Below are positions 24,423 to 32,105 of a stretch of DNA of 64,000 nucleotides, piece by piece. Every line of letters starts with the position of its first letter. Position 1 is the first letter of the stretch. The DNA comes from Methanoculleus sp. (GTDB taxonomy: Archaea > Halobacteriota > Methanomicrobia > Methanomicrobiales > Methanoculleaceae), in contig JAHDQM010000014.1 in the NCBI GenBank assembly GCA_018433835.1, forward strand, positions 62,001 through 126,000, given 5' to 3'. The notes below the pieces were generated by a model. That model was not told the origin of the DNA. It did no database searches and worked only from the letters and a program-made list of their open reading frames with translations. The position numbers and the translations under genes were made by a program.

Positions 24423-24448
24423 CGCCCTGTCCTGCTTAAATGGGTGGA

Positions 24449-25711
24449 TCAGGCGAGAAAGTCTTCCTGTGGCTCAAAGAGGAGGGAGATGATGTTCTCC
24501 ACCCACCCGAGCACCTGCGAGGCGATCGGAACCTCCTCGGCCCGGGCCCGGGCGTTCGTTTCCACAGCCGTACCCGTGCTGTCGTCCGGAGAGGACGAGA
24601 GGACGGTCACGTCGCTCGCGGTCTGGTTCAGGGGTTCGACCTCGTCCAGCACCGCCTCCGTCGGCTCCCGGCTCCCGATCAGGGTCGCATCGTCCGTGAA
24701 GAGACGAATGGACCGGTCGCCCTCGCCGCCCCCGACGACGAGGAACGAACCGTCGGGGGTCACGGCAACGGACTCCGCACGACCGGCGAGGGCGATCTTC
24801 TGGAGCTCGGCTCCCGCACGGTCAAGGACATAGACCGTCCTGCCGGACGCGGCGAAGACCCTGTTCGCCTCGTTTGTCAGGGCCGTCGAGAGGACGGCAT
24901 TTTCCGTGGGGTATTTCCAGAGGTGCTCACCCTCCCCCGTGGAGAGGTAGACGCACCGGTCAAGCGATCCGGCTGCCACGAACCGCCCGTCGAGGGTGAG
25001 AGCAATACCTTCCACGCATTTGCCGGTCCCGTAACTCCAGGACTCCCCCTCCCTGCTGTTGAGGTAGTAGACTCCCTGGTCGTCGCAGCCGATCGCGATC
25101 TTACGGCCGTTCTCCGATATAGCGATGTCGTAACCATCGGTCCCCATATCGTAGTCCCAGAGTTGCTTCTTGTTCCGGTCGAAGATGTAAACCGCACCGT
25201 TGTCGCAACCGGTGACGACATACATGCCGTTTGACGAGAGCGCCACACTCCGGTAGACAAAGGTCGTCTTCTCGGCCCAGAGCAGGTTTCCTTCCCGGTC
25301 AAAGAGATAGAGCTTGTCTGCAGCGACGCCGATGCGCGACCCTTCGGGCGATATCCCGACCCCGTTCACCCGGGACCCGACAGCAGTCTTCCAGATGACA
25401 TCCCCCTGCTGGTCCAGAAAGTATACCATCAAGCCCGCGCCGGCAACGATCGCGGAGCCGTCCTGCGTGACTGCCACGGAACTGACCGCATCGTTGGCCC
25501 CCAGCCCCCAGAGAGGAGCATATTTTCCCTCATCCGCGGAGACAAACCCACACAGGGCAGCGATAAGGCAGCAGAACAGAAGGAGCGGTGTTATGATGCG
25601 GCCTGCTCGAGATATCCGGGTTCCACGGCAGGAATGCGCTGCCTGCACGATCCCGGAAGCCGCCCGATCTTCGGCGGTAGAATTGGATGAAGTCACTTCC
25701 CCCGATGACAT
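24449..25711 (-). CDS. Membrane-anchored beta-propeller (PQQ/WD40-like) protein
   Basis: A protein of 420 residues from the ATG at 25711. A short N-terminal cytoplasmic part is followed by one hydrophobic segment (IITPLLLFCCLIAALCGFVSA, about residues 38-58) that acts as a signal or anchor. Then come about seven repeats of the type VAVTQDGSAIVAG...VYFLDQQGDVIWK, typical of a PQQ-like/WD40 propeller with aspartate-box-like turns (LFDREGNLLW, IFDRNKKQLW). The C-terminal 70 residues are not propeller and end in an amphipathic stretch. It probably faces the outside. The function is unknown; such proteins are common in Methanomicrobiales. The TATA box is listed separately. Confidence 0.8.
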   Translation of the reverse strand: MSSGEVTSSNSTAEDRAASGIVQAAHSCRGTRISRAGRIITPLLLFCCLIAALCGFVSADEGKYAPLWGLGANDAVSSVAVTQDGSAIVAGAGLMVYFLDQQGDVIWKTAVGSRVNGVGISPEGSRIGVAADKLYLFDREGNLLWAEKTTFVYRSVALSSNGMYVVTGCDNGAVYIFDRNKKQLWDYDMGTDGYDIAISENGRKIAIGCDDQGVYYLNSREGESWSYGTGKCVEGIALTLDGRFVAAGSLDRCVYLSTGEGEHLWKYPTENAVLSTALTNEANRVFAASGRTVYVLDRAGAELQKIALAGRAESVAVTPDGSFLVVGGGEGDRSIRLFTDDATLIGSREPTEAVLDEVEPLNQTASDVTVLSSSPDDSTGTAVETNARARAEEVPIASQVLGWVENIISLLFEPQEDFLA

Positions 25712-25737
25712 CAGGCCCTGACTTCTCGGAGATCCCA

Positions 25738-25744
25738 TATAAAT
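25738..25744 (-). promoter_or_regulatory. TATA box of the beta-propeller gene
   Basis: ATTTATA on the minus strand lies 27-33 bases before the ATG at 25711. This supports that start and a leaderless transcript. Confidence 0.5.
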
Positions 25745-26012
25745 GTTGTGGAGGGCGTACCTGCCTTGTTCTCCGGGACGGTTCGCCGGCTCCTGCTCAA
25801 CCCTGACCAGGGGCTGCACGGGGCCGCCGGGGTTTCGGGAATACAAGTAGAACTTTTTGAGCGTCCGGAAAGCCCGGAGTCAGGGAACTTACCGGCCCGG
25901 GCACGAGAAAAGGGTGATACCCGACCGGGAATGCTTGCAAGGAAGAATACGGCAGGCAGGACGGTCCCCCGCCCGCTTACGGATCGGGGGTCTCACGTGA
26001 AGTGCGACTGCC

Positions 26013-26290
26013 GTTCCGGCAGGAACTCGAGAAAACGCGAAGCGTTTTCGAGTTGCGACTGGCGGACCGGCAGGAACTCGAGAAAACGCGAAGCGTTTTC
26101 GAGTTGCGACTGGCCGAAGGGGGCGACGTTCCAACGGAACGGAGCAGGAGCACCGAAGGTGCGGGGCAGGAGCTTGAGAAGACCGAAGGTCTTCGAGTTG
26201 CGACGGTTCGTGAGAACCGGAGCACGAGCACCGAAGGTGCGAGTTGCGATGTTCCGCTAGGAACAGAGCGTGAGAAACCCGAAGGGTTTC
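26013..26290. repeat. Hairpin array, copy C (best-developed)
   Basis: The 600-base gap between the propeller gene and the mobA-like gene has no gene but holds a regular array. Two hairpin types alternate: GTTCC-N(3-4)-GGAAC, and a variable stem closed by GAA. Members: GTTCC-GGCA-GGAAC (26013-26026), GAAAACGC-GAA-GCGTTTTC (26031-26049, repeated 51 bases on), GTTCC-AAC-GGAAC (26128-26140), GCACC-GAA-GGTGC (26150-26162), GAAGACC-GAA-GGTCTTC (26178-26194), GGTTC-GTGA-GAACC (26205-26218), GCACC-GAA-GGTGC (26228-26240), GTTCC-GCTA-GGAAC (26251-26264), GAAACCC-GAA-GGGTTTC (26274-26290). Linkers GAGTTGCGA and GAGCA-type are conserved. Stems differ, pairing is kept. Confidence 0.85.
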
Positions 26291-26315
26291 GAGTCGCGGC
26301 GATAAGTTTGGAGCA

Positions 26316-26939
26316 TCAGTAGGGTTCAGGCACGTCGTCCCGGCCCCGCCCTGCCGACGGATCGATCGACTCCAGGTCTTCTAAGTTGTTGATGTTTGTA
26401 AACGTCAGCAGGTCCGGATCGATCTCACGGATCTTCTCCACGCGCACGTACCGGGTATCAAGGCTCCGCACCATCGCACGGAGCGAGAGCGACTCGTGCT
26501 CCTCCAGGTATCCGAGCAGTGCGCTCGTCCGGTAGACCGCGTGGAGCGGCTCGAGCATATCGGCGTTCCAGCAGGGAATGGCGGCATCGTACCCGGCAGC
26601 GGCGTCAAAGAGCAGCCGGACCACCTCCGGGTGAATGCAGGGCATATCGCAGGCGGCAACGAAGACGTACTCGCCGTGCACCGCGAGCGCCCCCGCGTGC
26701 AGGCCGCCGATCGGCCCGAGATCCCTCCTGATATCCGGTATGCACCTGACAGCGTTGAGGTGGCCGAACCGTTCGCACTGTCCGGGATCCCGTGCGACTA
26801 CTACAGTCTCGTCCACCACCTCTCTCAGGGTATCGATGAGGCGGTCGATGAAAGCCTTGCCCCGGAACGTAAAGAAGTACTTCTCCCGCCCGCCGGCACG
26901 CCGTGCCGCTCCGCCAACGAGGACAATCGCAGACCGCAT
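26316..26939 (-). CDS. MobA-like nucleotidyltransferase (molybdenum cofactor guanylyltransferase family)
   Basis: A protein of 207 residues from the ATG at 26939, which has GGAGAG about 8 bases upstream. An ATG at 26957 overlapping the previous stop would add six residues. The N-terminal nucleotide-binding loop reads IVLVGGAARRAGGREKYFF, and the metal-binding motif is FVAACDMPCIHP, followed by EPLHAVYR. All are typical of MobA/CobY-like nucleotidyltransferases. In methanogens members attach GMP to molybdopterin, while CobY makes adenosylcobinamide-GDP; MobA is favoured here by DMPCIHPEVV. The gene runs with the ketopantoate reductase gene. Exact substrate uncertain. Confidence 0.8.
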   Translation of the reverse strand: MRSAIVLVGGAARRAGGREKYFFTFRGKAFIDRLIDTLREVVDETVVVARDPGQCERFGHLNAVRCIPDIRRDLGPIGGLHAGALAVHGEYVFVAACDMPCIHPEVVRLLFDAAAGYDAAIPCWNADMLEPLHAVYRTSALLGYLEEHESLSLRAMVRSLDTRYVRVEKIREIDPDLLTFTNINNLEDLESIDPSAGRGRDDVPEPY

Positions 26940-26956
26940 ACTTCTCTCTCCGGCCA

Positions 26957-27868
26957 TCAGAGCCGCTCCCGGAAGCGGATCAGGTCGGCGATGCAGGCGT
27001 TGTAAGGCGCGTCGATACCGTGTTTTTGGGCGAGCGCCGCCACCGCGCCGTTCATGAAGTCGATCTCGGTCTTCCGCCCCAGAGTAAGATCCTGTAGCAT
27101 CGACGAATGGTGGGCGGCCGTCGCCGGGAGTTGCTCGGTCCGGAGATACTCCAGGTACGCCTCCGGTGTCTCCCAGGGGAGGGCGACGCCCTCGGCCTCC
27201 ACCACCCGGCAGGCCTCCCGGACGATCGCGGTGACGATCGCCCAGGCATGCGGATCGGTGAGCGCGCCGTAGGGGACGTTCATGAGGGCGCCGAGCGGGT
27301 TTAACGCGCAGTTATACAGGGTCTTCGACCAGAGGTCGGTCCTGATCCCGTCGGTCGCCTCCGCCCGGATGCCGGCCTTCCGGATGAGGTCGACGAGAAG
27401 CCCGACCGCGTCGTCCATGCCGGACGGGAACCTTCCCAGTTTCATGGGCGCCGCCTCCACCGAGACATGGACCGACGCATCACCCCGCCACTCGAACCCG
27501 GTGATGATCATGGCGCCGATGACCCGGTCGGTGAATTGCCCGATGATCTCCTCGTTCCCGATGCCGTTCTGGAGGCTCATCACCTCACGCCCTCCGATGG
27601 CGTCGGCGAACTGGCGGCAGACTGCCTCAGTGTCGGTGGACTTTGCGGCGACGATGTAGTAGTCGGCGTCCCGCCAGGCTTCGGGGAGATCCTCGGAGCA
27701 GCTGAAACGGTATGCGCCCTCTCCCCAGATTCCGGTCATCAGAAAACCCCGTTTCCGCACCGCGTCTGCGTGCCGCGTCCGGGAAACGGCGTGAACGTCC
27801 GCGACGCGGGATAACTTTGCGGCAACGGTCAGGCCGACCGCCCCGGCACCCAGGACCACGATCTTCAT
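26957..27868 (-). CDS. panE: 2-dehydropantoate 2-reductase (ketopantoate reductase)
   Basis: NADPH enzyme reducing ketopantoate to pantoate for coenzyme A synthesis; 303 residues, usual length. The Rossmann start is MKIVVLGAGAVGLTVAAKL. The catalytic region shows SLQNGIGNEE and the Lys-containing helix LWSKTLYNCALNPLGAL. The C-terminal helical domain has the active-site Glu/Asp and Asn in GRKTEIDFMNGAVA. In archaea this enzyme (ApbA/PanE) precedes pantoate kinase. The mobA-like gene follows it directly, the ATG at 26957 overlapping this stop, but no shared pathway is obvious. Confidence 0.9.
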   Translation of the reverse strand: MKIVVLGAGAVGLTVAAKLSRVADVHAVSRTRHADAVRKRGFLMTGIWGEGAYRFSCSEDLPEAWRDADYYIVAAKSTDTEAVCRQFADAIGGREVMSLQNGIGNEEIIGQFTDRVIGAMIITGFEWRGDASVHVSVEAAPMKLGRFPSGMDDAVGLLVDLIRKAGIRAEATDGIRTDLWSKTLYNCALNPLGALMNVPYGALTDPHAWAIVTAIVREACRVVEAEGVALPWETPEAYLEYLRTEQLPATAAHHSSMLQDLTLGRKTEIDFMNGAVAALAQKHGIDAPYNACIADLIRFRERL

Positions 27869-27892
27869 GTCAACTATTATACTATGGCGGAG

Positions 27893-28363
27893 TTACCTGT
27901 TAACTTCTCTCTTTTCCGACGTGCAGGGTCCGGGCACACGGCGTTCCATGGCAAGCAGGGCCTCCTTGATCGCGAGATCGGGGGAGAAACCCCCCAAGCC
28001 GGTCTTCGCGACGACCCGGTGGCAAGGCACCACGAGCGGGGTCGGGTTCCGGGCCATCGCCGAACCGACCGACCGTGGTGCGGTTCCGACCCGCCGGGCA
28101 ACCTCGCCGTAGGTGACGGTCTCCCCGCAGGGGATTGCACGGACCGTGCGATAGATCGCGGCAGAGGCCGATTCCCCCTCGGTTGCGATGCTCCGGAGGG
28201 AGGCGAGGTCCGCCGGCCGCCCGGCACAGTAGCGCAGGATCTCTTCCGGGACCGATCCTGCGATGCCGTCGCGCGCGAAACGCACCCGGTAGACGAGGTC
28301 GTCCTGCCACGCCACGTGGACGTGCCAGAGGCCGAACCGGCACGACCCGGTCACGATCGCCAT
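27893..28363 (-). CDS. ogt: Methylated-DNA--protein-cysteine methyltransferase
   Basis: DNA repair protein that removes alkyl groups from O6-alkylguanine by transfer to its own Cys; 156 residues, a normal length. The helix-turn-helix (VTYGEVARRVGTAPRSVGSA) is followed by the active-site motif VVPCHRVV with the acceptor Cys, and the C-terminal GGFSPDLAIKEALLAME. The gene overlaps the end of the XPD-like helicase gene by 13 bases, so both are probably transcribed together as a repair operon. Confidence 0.93.
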   Translation of the reverse strand: MAIVTGSCRFGLWHVHVAWQDDLVYRVRFARDGIAGSVPEEILRYCAGRPADLASLRSIATEGESASAAIYRTVRAIPCGETVTYGEVARRVGTAPRSVGSAMARNPTPLVVPCHRVVAKTGLGGFSPDLAIKEALLAMERRVPGPCTSEKREVNR

Positions 28364-30384
28364 TTTTCAGCCTCTTTTTTGAAGATATCAGCGGTGCACG
28401 TCGCCATCTCCCCCTGCATCCACGGCGGCAGCCCGGCATGGACCCGGCGCTCCAGGAACCGCCGGTCCCCGAGGACAAGCATCCCCCGGTCTTCCGGCGT
28501 CCGGAGCACCCTTCCTAACGCCTGCAGGGCGCGGTTGACCGCCGGGAGTGTGTAACTGATGAACTCCCCCTCCTCACCGAACTTCATCCGGAAGTAGTCG
28601 ATCACCATCCGGCGGACGCGATTGAACGGTGCGAGCGGGAGGCCGATGACGAGCGCTCCCGCGAGCATCTCGCCCCGGTAGTCCAGACCCTCGCTCCACT
28701 TGCCGCCGCAGACCGCAAAGAGGATGCCCGAGCGGCCCGTTCCCGGGAGGGCCATGAATTCCCGGAGCATCGCGGCTGAGGCTGCGGTATCCTTGGACTC
28801 GATGTAGATCTGCTTTTTACGGATGCGGGGGACACACCGATCCGCGAAGGTGTTCAGGAGGTCGTAGGAGGGGAAGTAGACCGCGAGGTTCCCCGGAAGG
28901 CGGGCAAACGTGGTGATGTAGTCCTCGGTTCGCGCGAGGTTCTGCGCGTCCCGGCGCATCGAGTAGGCGGTGGTGATATCGCTCGCACAGAAGATGCGGC
29001 GGTTCTCCGGGGGAAAGGAGTTCGGGAGCGAGATCGTGGTGACGTCAAGATCGCCGAAATAGTAGCGGCGGTAGCTCCCTATAGGGGAGAGCGTCCCGGA
29101 GATCAGGACGCAGCAGGCGTGCGCCCGGGCGATATCCTGGAGTTTGGTGCTCGGGTCGATGTTCCTTACCTCGAGCGCCACCGTGCCGTCGTCCTCTTTG
29201 CGGTAAACTGTCAGGTAGGCAGGGTCGGCCGCAGACCGGAAGATCCGGTAGAAGAACTCGGTCAGCCGCTCGATCGCGCTCTCCCGGAACTCGCCCGCCT
29301 GTATGTTCTTCTCGCGAATCCCTTCGCTGATCTTGAGGAGATCGTCCACGATCTCCTCCATGCTCCGGTAGAGCGTGCCCGAAAGGATCATCCGCTGGAA
29401 AATGGCGGGGTCGAACCAGTCCTCGACCTCGTGCGAGCCCCTGAGCGCTTCCATGAATCGGGTTATCTGCGGCAGGATCTGGACGATGGCGTCCGCCTGC
29501 TGCGACCGCCGGCGCCCGGAGAGTTCGTGCCCGGCCTGCACGATATCGCGCTCCTCGATCGTCACGCTCTCGATGCTCTGGACGACGTCGCCGCAGTTGT
29601 GGGCCTCGTCGATGAGCAGCAGGGCGTCGTGCCCCTCGATCCCGAGCGACTGGTAGAGCTGCTCCCGGATCATGTCGTCAAAGAGGTGGTAAAAGTTCAC
29701 GAGCACCACGTCGGCGTCCCGGGCGGCGTGCATCATCGTGTCGTACGGGCAGATGTCGCCGCAGAACCCGGCGAGCTGGTCGGGCCAGATCAGCTCGGTG
29801 CTCACCCGCTCGGCCCGGACACGCAGGGCCGCCGACGGGACCATCTTCAGCCCCGCGTCCTCGGGCTCCACAAACGATTTGCCGTGGATGAAGTAAGGGC
29901 AGATGAGCGGGTGGTCCGGATCCATCTTCCGGATCTGCTGCTTGATCTGGCGGTCGTTTGCCGGGACGAGCGACCCCTTCTGCGCCCGCTCCCTCATCAG
30001 CGCCGTCGAGAAGGCCTTGACGCCCTCGCACCGCCGGTAGACGTCCCCCTCACCGCCGAGCGGGCACATGCTGGATTTGCCGATGAGGTAAGCGAACTTG
30101 AGATCGCCGCGCTTCTTCCGGACGAGCTCCAGCTCGCGCATAAACGTGGCGAGCTGGCTGATGGTCCGGACGGCGACGAGCACTTTCCGTCCCCGGCTCT
30201 CTGCAAGGAGAGCGGAGACCACGCTCGACTTGCCGCTCCCGGTCGGCGCATCGATCATGGCGATGCCGCCGTCGCGTGCGACGGATGCGGCCAGATCAAG
30301 CATCTCCCGCTGGCAGGATCGGTACTCCCGGTAGGGGAACCAGTCGTCGAGGGCATCCATTACATACAGGTCGACGGCTGACAT
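28351..30384 (-). CDS. XPD/Rad3-like DNA helicase with Fe-S cluster domain
   Basis: Superfamily 2 helicase; 677 residues. Walker A is IDAPTGSGKSS (about residue 48), the Walker B DEAH box is LLIDEAHNC, and motif VI reads LQALGRVLRT. Between motifs I and II four cysteines (in SSMCPLGG, YRRCEGV, LICPYF and DICPYD) match the 4Fe-4S domain of XPD/FancJ/DinG helicases that opens the duplex. The C-terminal LFAVCGGKWSEGLDY is also typical. The start at 30384 (MSAVDLYVMDALDD) is preferred over 30459. The ATG at 30360 is another option. Role: nucleotide excision or other DNA repair, with ogt downstream. Confidence 0.92.
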   Translation of the reverse strand: MSAVDLYVMDALDDWFPYREYRSCQREMLDLAASVARDGGIAMIDAPTGSGKSSVVSALLAESRGRKVLVAVRTISQLATFMRELELVRKKRGDLKFAYLIGKSSMCPLGGEGDVYRRCEGVKAFSTALMRERAQKGSLVPANDRQIKQQIRKMDPDHPLICPYFIHGKSFVEPEDAGLKMVPSAALRVRAERVSTELIWPDQLAGFCGDICPYDTMMHAARDADVVLVNFYHLFDDMIREQLYQSLGIEGHDALLLIDEAHNCGDVVQSIESVTIEERDIVQAGHELSGRRRSQQADAIVQILPQITRFMEALRGSHEVEDWFDPAIFQRMILSGTLYRSMEEIVDDLLKISEGIREKNIQAGEFRESAIERLTEFFYRIFRSAADPAYLTVYRKEDDGTVALEVRNIDPSTKLQDIARAHACCVLISGTLSPIGSYRRYYFGDLDVTTISLPNSFPPENRRIFCASDITTAYSMRRDAQNLARTEDYITTFARLPGNLAVYFPSYDLLNTFADRCVPRIRKKQIYIESKDTAASAAMLREFMALPGTGRSGILFAVCGGKWSEGLDYRGEMLAGALVIGLPLAPFNRVRRMVIDYFRMKFGEEGEFISYTLPAVNRALQALGRVLRTPEDRGMLVLGDRRFLERRVHAGLPPWMQGEMATCTADIFKKEAEKWRS

Positions 30385-30587
30385 CAATGTAGTTTGGGTG
30401 TCCGGGGCGAAAGTGAAGGGAGGCCGGGACAGAGCCGGCCGGAAAAGTGAAGCGCCCACCGGGATCTCCGGGACGATCGTGCGCGATCCGGCTCAAGAAG
30501 CATCAACGCCGCGCGGCACCGTCCCGGAGCGCCCGTTCCCGGAACTATTATATGCAACGACGCGCACCGCTCCCCGGTGGAGATGAC

Positions 30588-30836
30588 ATGGCAGTCAAGA
30601 CAGAGGTCATCGAAAGTATATCGGCTCTCATCACGGCCGCATTCGGCCTGGTCGCCGCTCTCGCGTGGAACGAAGCCATTCAAGAGCTCTTCAGACTCAT
30701 CTTTGGGGACCAGAGCTCGTTCGTTGCAATGCTTGCGTATGCCCTCCTCGTGACAATCATCGCGGTGATCGCGACGATCTGGATAGGCCGCGCCGCAGCA
30801 AGGGCGAAAGGCGAGGAAAGGGCGGCAAAAAGGTGA
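30588..30836 (+). CDS. Small membrane protein (DUF5654-like)
   Basis: A protein of 82 residues with two membrane helices (SISALITAAFGLVAALAWNE and FVAMLAYALLVTIIAVIATI) and a short basic tail. Similar small proteins are annotated as DUF5654 in archaea; I recognise it by the AALAWNEAIQELF pattern. The frame is open from 30447, but the ATG at 30588 has a strong GGTGGAG 6 bases upstream. TATTATAT at 30546-30553 could be the promoter. The function is unknown. It is followed by corA after 60 bases. Confidence 0.75.
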   Translation: MAVKTEVIESISALITAAFGLVAALAWNEAIQELFRLIFGDQSSFVAMLAYALLVTIIAVIATIWIGRAAARAKGEERAAKR

Positions 30837-30896
30837 ACTCACATCACCCATCACATTTTTGACAGATCCTCTCGAACCGGAATCTGCTGATGCCCC

Positions 30897-31973
30897 ATGA
30901 GTCGGCGTGACGAACAGGCAGCGGAGCAGGGCCGGATGACGGATGGACTGGGCGCCGATCCGGAGAGGAACATCGATTCCGGTATTACCGGTATACGACC
31001 GGTCACCGTTACGGTCACCAGTTACGACGAGTCCCGCTTCGACGAACGGACCTGCACCCGGGCCGGGGAGATAGGAGGCCTCGCCCTCGGCCCGGCGGTC
31101 ACCTGGATCGACGCCGACGGAGTCCACGATACCAGGATGGTCCAGGCAATCGGGGACGCCGTCGGGATCCACCCGCTGACCCTGGAGGACATCGCGAACA
31201 CCGGTCAGCGGCCGAAGATCGAGGACTACCGCGACTACCTCTACGTTGCAGTCCGGATGCTCGCTCCCGGCGACGGTGAGTTCCACAGCGAGCAGGTCAG
31301 CCTTGTGCTCGGGAAAGGCTACGTCGTATCCTTCCAGGAACAGCCGGGCGATGTCTTCGAGCGCATCCGGGAGCGCCTGCGTGCAGGAGCCGGGAGGCTG
31401 CGGAGCGAGGGGGCGGATTACCTCTTCTACGCCCTGCTGGATGCGATCGTCGACGGCTACTTCTCCGTGATCGAGGTCTTCGGGGAGCGCATCGAGGCGG
31501 TCGAGGAGGAGGTGGTGGCAGACCCCGACCGCGAGACCCTGCAGGCAATCTACGCCTTGAAGCGGTCCCTTATAGCGCTCCGGCGATCGGTCTGGCCGCT
31601 CCGTGACGTGGTGGCGGAACTCGAGCGGGGCGACTCGCCCCTGATCCTTGGTTCGACGCTCGTCTACCTCCGGGACGTCTACGACCACACCATAGAGGTC
31701 GCCGAGACCGTGGAGACCTACCGGGAGATGATGTCCGGGACCCTTGACGTCTATCTCTCGAGCCAGAGCAGCCGGATGAACGAGATCATGAAGGTCCTCA
31801 CCATCATCGCCACCATCTTCATCCCGCTCACCTTCATCGCCGGGGTCTACGGCATGAACTTTGCCTACATGCCGGAGATCAGACACCCCTGGGGATATCC
31901 CGCGGCCCTCGCTTCGATGGCGGTCGTCGCGGGGGTGATGCTCCTCTACTTCAGGAAGAAGAGGTGGATCTGA
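30897..31973 (+). CDS. corA: CorA-family magnesium/divalent metal transporter
   Basis: A protein of 358 residues. It has a long cytoplasmic N-terminal funnel domain (about residues 35-295) with LEDIANTGQRPKIEDYRDYL, a long stalk helix (about 245-300) and two C-terminal membrane helices. The first ends in the invariant ion-selectivity motif YGMNF. The last residues FRKKRWI are basic, as usual for CorA. It should act as a homopentamer for Mg2+ (possibly Co2+/Ni2+) uptake. It lies directly before the nickel- and cobalt-dependent acs operon; whether it serves that operon is not known. Confidence 0.93.
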   Translation: MSRRDEQAAEQGRMTDGLGADPERNIDSGITGIRPVTVTVTSYDESRFDERTCTRAGEIGGLALGPAVTWIDADGVHDTRMVQAIGDAVGIHPLTLEDIANTGQRPKIEDYRDYLYVAVRMLAPGDGEFHSEQVSLVLGKGYVVSFQEQPGDVFERIRERLRAGAGRLRSEGADYLFYALLDAIVDGYFSVIEVFGERIEAVEEEVVADPDRETLQAIYALKRSLIALRRSVWPLRDVVAELERGDSPLILGSTLVYLRDVYDHTIEVAETVETYREMMSGTLDVYLSSQSSRMNEIMKVLTIIATIFIPLTFIAGVYGMNFAYMPEIRHPWGYPAALASMAVVAGVMLLYFRKKRWI

Positions 31974-32062
31974 CGGTGATCCCGGGTGGGTTCCGGCAAC
32001 CGGCAGCACATGTTGCCGGAAAGCCCCGGAGACCGCGGTTGCTGCCGCCCTGTACAGAAACA

Positions 32063-32071
32063 ATGTTTTAT
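32063..32071 (+). promoter_or_regulatory. Possible TATA box of the acs operon
   Basis: TGTTTTATG lies about 35-43 bases before the acsB ATG. An AT-rich box is otherwise rare in this GC-rich gap. No other promoter-like sequence separates the genes up to 40099. Confidence 0.4.
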
Positions 32072-32105
32072 GCCCGCACGCTAAGTACCACCTGCTGATG
32101 GCATC

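Noticed and set aside
25748..26322. Open frames through the hairpin array (repeated KTRSVFELRLA-type peptides)
   Set aside because: The peptide repeat is a by-product of the DNA hairpin repeat. Similar peptides appear on the opposite strand because the units are palindromic.
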